This document shows, piece by piece, positions 6,201 through 11,703 of a DNA stretch of 11,703 nt (the first letter of the stretch is position 1; every line of letters starts with the position of its first letter). Origin of the DNA: Clostridia bacterium (GTDB lineage: Bacteria > Bacillota > Clostridia > Christensenellales > UBA1242); the NCBI GenBank assembly GCA_016290255.1, contig JAEETG010000044.1:1-11703 (forward strand), given 5' to 3'. The translations under genes were made by a program, and so were the position numbers. The notes beneath the pieces are model-generated. The model was not told where the DNA came from and searched no databases. It saw only the letters and a program-made list of their open reading frames with translations.

Positions 6201-9200
6201 TTATCATTTCAACAAGAGAAAAGGGTTCATATGCGGGCTTAAACAAAACCTATGTTTGCATTGCGTATTTATATCTCGATGAAAATAACCAAAAACAAAT
6301 TATTCTAAACTATTTTAGCATTGAATTATATAAAGCAATCACAGGGTTTATTAACTCAAGTGAAGAGCAGGGCACAAATGATGTTTCTGTCACTCTTCTT
6401 TCAAGTTCAAAACAAAGCTTAAGCAATCCATATCTTGAAAAGAGAACAAGAATAGAACTCTCGGTTGACATCAAAACAACACCAGGCAGTGTTCCAAACA
6501 AAACTGTTGGAGATGTTATTTGGTATTTTGTTGACAGCACAGATAGGCTTGTTGTGGAGCCTCTTGCAATCACAAAAGTTGGAAACTCATTGATTTATGG
6601 TGACAGACACATAAAAATTTCAACAGTTGGCACAAGTCACATTTTCTCATACACTGGTGGGTCAAACCTTATTGATATTCCACTAAGTTTGCAAACAGCC
6701 ATTGGAGACGGAAGTTACAACTTTATGATGGGGCAGAAAATTTTGGTTGAGTCAATTGAAATGGATGAACAAGCAAACACCACATTCTTCCCGAACTTAA
6801 GGGCTTGTGTTGTTGATGTTAATGGAGTTGTTTGGACTGTTAAATATAATTTTGAAGTGACAAGAATAACTCTTGTTGATGACATTAATGTTTATGACTA
6901 TGATGAATCTAATGGAATATATTTTGAAACAGCACAAAAACTAACACCACTTCCAATTTTGGGTGATGGAGTTAGCGTTGATGACAGATTGGCTGTTAGA
7001 AACTCTTATGGTTTTAATGATGTTGATGAAACATGTCAGTCAAGAGATATTGATGTTTCTGTTGCATATCAAAAAAATACTCCAACAATTCCAGACCTTG
7101 AATATGTTTTGTTAGATGCCGTTGTTGATGATGAGGGTCAGTGGAGCGTTGACTCTTCATCTTCAAGAACAAGGAAATTTAGCAGTTCCAACGTTTGGCT
7201 TGGAAAAGATGAGGCAACAAACAAATATTTTGTAACTCCAATCAGTTATGGTAACACAATTTTGTATGTTCTTCCTCAAGACCACATGATAAAACTTAAT
7301 GAAGACATCAATGCAAACAACATTGGTGCTGTTTTGGGAGCGATAAAGAATTCTCAGGTTATCAAAGAGTTCCACATAACTGTTGCTGATGGTTATAAAA
7401 CATACATAAGATTAAGTTCAGCAAGTGATTTTGAAAAACTTGCAAACAACCAAACAGCGTGGGATAAAAACTATTATGTCACAAACGACATCGACCTAAG
7501 CGGAGCAAACCTAAATGTTATTGGAACAGAGGAAGTTCCTTTCTCTGGGAAAATAACAACAATGCCAATTGTAAAATCAAAAATTAACTATAGTTTCATT
7601 ATTAATTCAACAACTTATTATGTTGTTGGTGATTATGTTTGTGAAGACAAAGAAGGAACGCAAAAAGTTGCAGACTATATGGATTCAACTGCTGGTTTGA
7701 TTGTGAAAAAACTTGAAATAGATGAAATCTATGTTTTTGGAGGCAGTTATTATAGATATACTGGCGATGGATTTAGGTCGGGAGAACTTTTTGGAAGCAC
7801 ATTTGTTGATGGAGAAACTTTTGTTCCAATAATAAGAAACAATGACCAAACATCAATAATACCAACTTACACTATTTATGGAATAAACCTAAAAGACACA
7901 TATATTGACGAGGGCGGAAATGTTGTTTCAAAAATTAAAAATGGAAGCACATTTAGTTATTTTGGATTCTTTGGTATTTTTGCTGGAGTTATAGAAAAAG
8001 TTAACTTTAGATTTGATTCAGTTAGTTTTGAAACTCGCATAAAAGAGGGCGAGTTCCGTCCAACTCTATATATGGGTGCTTTTGCTGGTCAGGTTTGGAG
8101 AATGGGGCAATACTCCAAAAGTTATGAAACCATTGAGGGGTATTATGGAAAATATAATCACGCCTCAATAAATCCAGAATTAATTAATGCTGGCAACGCG
8201 CAAGAATATTTTGCGGGTTCTCAGGCTGTTTATGTTAAAGTGTCAATCACAGAATCATCATTCACTGTTGGAATGATGGAAGACAAAATAACAAAAGATG
8301 CCAGTTTTGGTGCTGCTAATTTGTTTTTGGGAATTATTGGTTCCAACGCATCTAATGATGTGCGTGACTTAAATATTGAAACAAACGCAAAAATATTTGC
8401 TGCAGAAAATGTGGGCAATGCGTTAACAGTAAACTTTGGTGGATTTATTGGAATAAACGCTGGAAATATTTCAAACATAGAAATCGGCGTTGATGTTGAA
8501 GTTCAAAAAGATGCAAATGCCACCGGAACAGTTGGGGGACTGATTGGTCAAAACACTGCTTTTGTTGATTTGATTAGGGCATATGGTTCAATTAAGGCTT
8601 CTGTTGCAAGCACTGGTGGAAATATAATTCAAGCCATGGGTGGAGTTGTTGGAAGCAGCTCACAAAACTTGCAACACATCATGTCTAGCGTTGTTGTTGG
8701 AAATGCGAAAAACGTTGGTGGTGTTGTTGGTTGGCTGACTTCAACAAGTTTAAGTGATTCTGTTTACTCAATTTATTCTGGAACAATGAATGCTGTTTAT
8801 AGTTATGAAATGGACGCATTTGTTGGTGGACTTGTGGGTTATTTGGAAAATGGAACAATTGATTCATCTTATGTGATGAGTTATGCAACAGGCTGCTCCG
8901 AAGAAATTGTTAGCAGCGCATTCGCTGGAGGACTTGTTGGATATTTGGGTGGCGGTTGCGCGGTTCGTAAATCATTCTTCTCAGCAAGTGTGAAAGCAAG
9001 CGTTGCTGGTGGTGTTGCTGCAGTGTATGGAAGCACTAGCAATAATCTTGTTATTGAAAACTGTTTTGTGAAAGGAATGGTGACTTTCTTCAATCAACCA
9101 AGTGGTTATGATGGCTCTGGAATTTCTGGAGGGGCGGGACTTCTTCTTGGGAACAAAAACACACAGGCTTCTGCCACAAAAACATATGTGACAGCGCAAG

Positions 9201-11703
9201 GATATGTTATTGATGAAAACGATAGTAGTAGAGTTATGGTGCCAACTCCTTTTAGACTCAATGTGAGTGTTGCGAATAATTCTGGTGTTTATGTTTTGGA
9301 CACATCTTTCAAAAGCACTGATAATGATGACGAGTTTAATTATGCTCCTGCTTTAACTCTTGCACAAATGAGAGACAGAACGCAAATAGAGGACACATCA
9401 TTCTTTAAAAATGCTTACATGACAGAGCTGCATTTTTATAAGCCGGGTGAAACCACGGAAGGAGAGTGGACTGTTACCGAACAAAATGACAGTGAGCCAA
9501 TTTTGAAGGGGCTATATCCAACAATCCCAACAGACATCACAGCCCTTTCTGTTGATGAAAAACTAGATGGAGTTTATTATGTTTCAAACAATGAAATCAT
9601 CATTTCTCTATCTGATTATTATAAGTCTTATGAAGATGTTCTTGCAAGAAATGCAAACAACTTCTTTAAGCTAAAAATTTCACCAAACTCAAGTTCTGGA
9701 TATGAACTTGTGAACACTGTTGATGAGTCAACAACAGAAGGTCAAATTGTTGTGAATGATTTGAGAAATATTTGGATTAATGTTTTGAACTCAAACACCT
9801 CAGTTCTTTCAACCTCTGCATCTAACCTATATGATTTGAAGTTCTTGTTCACAGGAAGAACGGGAACAGTGAACTTAACACTAAGTTGTGCTCAAAACAC
9901 AAATGCAAGCATAACACTCACAATTTGTGTGATTGAAGGTTTTGACACATTTGATTTCTACACTTCTGGACCTTTCCACTACAACACAACACAAACAACA
10001 GAAGACACTGAAAATAAAACAAATGTTGTTTCAATTCAAAAAGAACTCAGCAAACGCATTGAAATTGCTTACACACAAAAACAAAGAATTGTTGATGAAA
10101 GTGGCGTTTCAATTGAGAGCAGAGATGTTTTGGTGCCATCAAACCTAAGCTCCGGTTTTGCAATTATGTTCAAAGAAGGAAAATTTGGTTTTGGCTCTGA
10201 TAGATTCAAAGAAGTGATCAGTGGAACAGAAGTTGTCACAAGACAAACCATTTTAAACTCTTTCAAAGAAAAATATGATATTAGCACAATTAAAACAAAA
10301 TATCTTGGCTTTAATGTTTTCTTGGAACAAGAAGGCTTCTATTATAAAGACGGAAGCAATTTTGTTCGTGTGACGGGTTCAAATTATTCCGAACTTTCAA
10401 CTCCATATAGGCTCACAAACATTCAGTATATTGAACTCACAAGAGAACAGGCTAGTGCTGGTGAATATTATTACATGCAAAACGGGCGATATGTTTTGGT
10501 TACTGATGAAAACTATTCTTCATCAGGCATGTTCAGTTTGAGTGCTGAGCCTGTGAAAGTGGTGCAAGAAGAAATCACAAGTGCCGATGACAGCTTAATT
10601 GTGTTTGTTGATGGATATAAATATGCAAAGATATTGAAAGATTCAGCAAAAACAACATATGTGTTTGCATATTATGAAAACTCAAATAACCTAACAATTT
10701 TTGCAAATGACACAACAGAAAGTGATGAACAAGTTTGGTTCACAAAATATTATGTTTTGGAAAACAATTCACAAAAAGTTGCATATTATCTTAACACAGA
10801 GTTCTGCTTGTTCATAAAAGTTTATTCTGGAATCACGGAACTTAATGTTAGTGGGGCAAAAGAAATTGTTGACATGGAAAGAAGGGCTCCATCAGATGAG
10901 TTTTTAAGCGATATAACATTTGTTTCAGATTCTCCATATGACCTAACTTATGGGGTTAATGTAACGCTATATCAATTGAACACAAAAACAATCCACGCAG
11001 GAAACACAATTGTTTATGACAACGCTTTAGGTCAAAACCCACAAGCATATTCAACAATTAATTCATATTATGAAAAATACTTAAACCTAGATGATGGAAG
11101 TTATGTTCAAATAACTGGAAGCAACACAATGCTCAGTGAAGATGGATTGATGCTTATTCTGTTCTTAGATGGAGAAAAAGAAATTGCATCATCAAAATAT
11201 GATGAAACAGCAGTTGATAAAAGAAAGAACACAATAAGTGAAGATGAGATGGAAAAATATACTTTTGGATTGGATAGAATTGACTCTTCTCACTGGACAT
11301 TTTCACTATCTTTGTGGCAAAGTTTCTACAACAATTTGGATGAAGTTTTGGCATTTAGATTGGAAGTTACAAATGTTGACAAAGATTCAAATATAACAAA
11401 ATCTATTTACTTCAAGTTTTCACCAATTGCGGTGACAGATGTTGATATTCATCACTACACTGACGCAGAACTTGAAGAGGGCGATGGAACACTCGCTTCA
11501 AACTATCTAACAAACGCAGGAATTATTCCAACCGACACAATTTTGGCTGGAGACTATGGATTGTTGGAAATCAAACTAATTCCAGAATATGGCGCGTTTA
11601 ACTCACTAAATGTTTCTGGAACAGGAACAAACCTAGACAAAATTAACTTTGTTCAAAGAGTTAAGAACACATATGTTGCTTTAACTAATGACGGAATTGT
11701 CAC
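3200..11703 (+). CDS. Giant GLUG-motif surface lipoprotein, 3' end beyond the window
   Basis: The frame is open for 2834 complete codons with no stop and runs off the right edge. A signal peptide (residues 1-28: basic start, hydrophobic core, LTS) precedes Cys29, a lipobox, so the protein should be exported by Sec and lipid-anchored on the outer face of the membrane. Ig-like (bacterial Ig, group 2 style) stretches are suggested near 85-150, 800-874 and 2190-2248. A GLUG-type module spans about 1404-2107. It opens with a header containing DFEKLANN and NDIDLSG, has motifs of the form GG[LVFI][VI]G at 1747, 1779, 1814, 1840, 1876 and 1910, a decayed one at 1937, and a closing W-T-V...PILKG segment at 2090-2105. 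The GLUG family is known from secreted and surface proteins and is thought to form repetitive beta structure. Asn/Thr/Ser/Val-rich composition and few Cys fit a surface adhesin-like role, which is inference. It starts alone behind its own promoter. Confidence 0.93.
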   Translation, partial: MMTKTRQVLSYVIALLAVLLLSAFVLTSCGNPRKGLKIEYELVSTEKAITYDSDGRALLSLTKEFDEHGELTSAGKAELAVKVVKGAKNLLRTIRVESSDPAKVGFDYWYDEQTKVNHVVIKANGATALSDSTYIKFVSVEDSKVVALLYVRVEEKATLMNYANNLDLVEDSNGNTVLKNLGAFDGVPFHLITNKLFRFGPSQATTPNLVYSVKDIYNFFDGGEFVYTSSETMPGTNILRNSVLVNGTYADGKAYKAVEFVVSNNDDKTDTTFIKKFRIPVYENLDSKIITVTKNDATQSSLNIETVFERVQSPTNLIDYVGLYIFNSSTEEYVLVNNENVLSLHIVAGSTPAYQKANIDTQIVFINNKNSDSNNISLSLSPANESISYSYNLVEPASSYNYLLPGVGGLNRRSAYYGKYIKVGNTYTLITESNFASLGIIIGQTPCYSYSRTIAVVQNTDMMGNKINSFTLSGWRESLSGTYLTFYASYEGFLIDEEITTIPKAEKTIAIKVVNYPTQLFVNDKAASYTVLKDDMGEVISSFSNVEEFLGEDQSGRYYFRTGETANTYVYTLINKGNYSIVNKKIVINGTEYPFDYQNFSGTPIYEEAAQEISVFDVYHTDTLNQSLLVELNGFSDGFDEFYVYVDAQELLLHGSKYPRANDLAEKLELVYGGKIEHLKLGDSEEFAKLVYKSGSRIYLSARTENTLTGIIPLVVEAKYNSGKVLQRKLVLRFVNGIKTIIAKTTKEIDGSTQEVDVDAYNGVELAIPASGDKTADSLKGAINVSTLPENSATYTSLLDGVTKTYLSVRSADTSIAKVGYFSDSDGFIENQINPETLSFTVVGQAFGETTITITALSGVTLSFPVFVKEVVSAITLNLDENTAPVNTFKTTEKISADESDKRTTLKSLLVEENVNGIVVDSTIYPANAKIAKAERFYLTETKYAAISASASELNSFKAALYNYMVEEYPAPLGESDGIDETTDANRRIFASLDGTTQQKVIISTREKGSYAGLNKTYVCIAYLYLDENNQKQIILNYFSIELYKAITGFINSSEEQGTNDVSVTLLSSSKQSLSNPYLEKRTRIELSVDIKTTPGSVPNKTVGDVIWYFVDSTDRLVVEPLAITKVGNSLIYGDRHIKISTVGTSHIFSYTGGSNLIDIPLSLQTAIGDGSYNFMMGQKILVESIEMDEQANTTFFPNLRACVVDVNGVVWTVKYNFEVTRITLVDDINVYDYDESNGIYFETAQKLTPLPILGDGVSVDDRLAVRNSYGFNDVDETCQSRDIDVSVAYQKNTPTIPDLEYVLLDAVVDDEGQWSVDSSSSRTRKFSSSNVWLGKDEATNKYFVTPISYGNTILYVLPQDHMIKLNEDINANNIGAVLGAIKNSQVIKEFHITVADGYKTYIRLSSASDFEKLANNQTAWDKNYYVTNDIDLSGANLNVIGTEEVPFSGKITTMPIVKSKINYSFIINSTTYYVVGDYVCEDKEGTQKVADYMDSTAGLIVKKLEIDEIYVFGGSYYRYTGDGFRSGELFGSTFVDGETFVPIIRNNDQTSIIPTYTIYGINLKDTYIDEGGNVVSKIKNGSTFSYFGFFGIFAGVIEKVNFRFDSVSFETRIKEGEFRPTLYMGAFAGQVWRMGQYSKSYETIEGYYGKYNHASINPELINAGNAQEYFAGSQAVYVKVSITESSFTVGMMEDKITKDASFGAANLFLGIIGSNASNDVRDLNIETNAKIFAAENVGNALTVNFGGFIGINAGNISNIEIGVDVEVQKDANATGTVGGLIGQNTAFVDLIRAYGSIKASVASTGGNIIQAMGGVVGSSSQNLQHIMSSVVVGNAKNVGGVVGWLTSTSLSDSVYSIYSGTMNAVYSYEMDAFVGGLVGYLENGTIDSSYVMSYATGCSEEIVSSAFAGGLVGYLGGGCAVRKSFFSASVKASVAGGVAAVYGSTSNNLVIENCFVKGMVTFFNQPSGYDGSGISGGAGLLLGNKNTQASATKTYVTAQGYVIDENDSSRVMVPTPFRLNVSVANNSGVYVLDTSFKSTDNDDEFNYAPALTLAQMRDRTQIEDTSFFKNAYMTELHFYKPGETTEGEWTVTEQNDSEPILKGLYPTIPTDITALSVDEKLDGVYYVSNNEIIISLSDYYKSYEDVLARNANNFFKLKISPNSSSGYELVNTVDESTTEGQIVVNDLRNIWINVLNSNTSVLSTSASNLYDLKFLFTGRTGTVNLTLSCAQNTNASITLTICVIEGFDTFDFYTSGPFHYNTTQTTEDTENKTNVVSIQKELSKRIEIAYTQKQRIVDESGVSIESRDVLVPSNLSSGFAIMFKEGKFGFGSDRFKEVISGTEVVTRQTILNSFKEKYDISTIKTKYLGFNVFLEQEGFYYKDGSNFVRVTGSNYSELSTPYRLTNIQYIELTREQASAGEYYYMQNGRYVLVTDENYSSSGMFSLSAEPVKVVQEEITSADDSLIVFVDGYKYAKILKDSAKTTYVFAYYENSNNLTIFANDTTESDEQVWFTKYYVLENNSQKVAYYLNTEFCLFIKVYSGITELNVSGAKEIVDMERRAPSDEFLSDITFVSDSPYDLTYGVNVTLYQLNTKTIHAGNTIVYDNALGQNPQAYSTINSYYEKYLNLDDGSYVQITGSNTMLSEDGLMLILFLDGEKEIASSKYDETAVDKRKNTISEDEMEKYTFGLDRIDSSHWTFSLSLWQSFYNNLDEVLAFRLEVTNVDKDSNITKSIYFKFSPIAVTDVDIHHYTDAELEEGDGTLASNYLTNAGIIPTDTILAGDYGLLEIKLIPEYGAFNSLNVSGTGTNLDKINFVQRVKNTYVALTNDGIV
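7409..9520 (+). other. GLUG-repeat module of the giant lipoprotein (residues about 1404-2107)
   Basis: Header: ASDFEKLANN (1408-1417), NDIDLSG (1429-1435), VIGT (1440-1443) and PFSG (1447-1450). The family usually continues directly to a G-x-x-I-x-G-[LI]-N-[LI] strand. Here that strand (YTIYGINL, 1557-1564) comes only after about 105 extra residues. YFGFFGIF (1587-1594), GAFAG (1626-1630) and LGIIG (1710-1714) are irregular early repeats. The regular array runs from 1747 to about 1941 with motif spacings of 26 to 36 residues. The tail LTLAQMRDRTQ (2052-2062), W2090 and PILKGLYP (2100-2107) matches the usual end of such modules (WDF/VW...YPYL-like). Calls come from reading the motifs, not from a profile search. 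Confidence 0.8.

Noticed and set aside
4829..11354. Many short open frames on the minus strand, and one on the plus strand in another frame, within the giant gene.
   Set aside because: They are shadows of one continuous coding frame. None that I examined has a convincing ribosome binding site or a recognisable protein.

Overview
The window is AT-rich, low-GC bacterial DNA. It most likely comes from a Gram-positive member of the Bacillota, perhaps an uncultured gut clostridial or RF39-like lineage; the phylum is better supported than the lineage. The reasons are a T-box leader in front of a tRNA synthetase gene, a dimeric (eukaryote-like) glycyl-tRNA synthetase, GGAGG-type ribosome binding sites, sigma-A-type promoters and a lipobox signal peptide. 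All tryptophans seen are TGG and no TGA lies in frame over about 9.9 kb of coding sequence, so there is no sign of the Mollicutes code 4.

Layout. (1) Positions 1-145 hold the 3' part of a T-box riboswitch ending in an intrinsic terminator. It controls glyS (174-1556, +), which is complete at 460 codons. (2) A bidirectional terminator (1612-1643) separates glyS from a converging two-gene operon on the minus strand: 2685-2215 (156 aa), then 2199-1642 (185 aa). Neither small soluble protein is recognised. The operon has its own near-consensus extended -10 promoter at 2711-2739. (3) The 514-base divergent intergenic region (2686-3199) carries that promoter, phased A-tracts, a perfect 10-bp palindrome, a second extended -10 promoter facing right, and a 36-bp tandem repeat. 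The first repeat copy contains the -10 box of the right-facing promoter. (4) From 3200 to the right edge runs one open reading frame of at least 2834 codons, still open at the end. It encodes a giant secreted lipoprotein with a lipobox at Cys29, Ig-like stretches, a large GLUG-motif module (about residues 1404-2107) and a scattered tyrosine-rich repeat of about 20 residues.

How the genes relate. glyS is a housekeeping gene regulated by glycyl-tRNA charging and appears unrelated to its neighbours. The two minus-strand genes and the giant lipoprotein gene diverge from one AT-rich regulatory region, so shared regulation is possible but unproven. The points most worth a second look are the giant lipoprotein and the repeat-embedded promoter in front of it.
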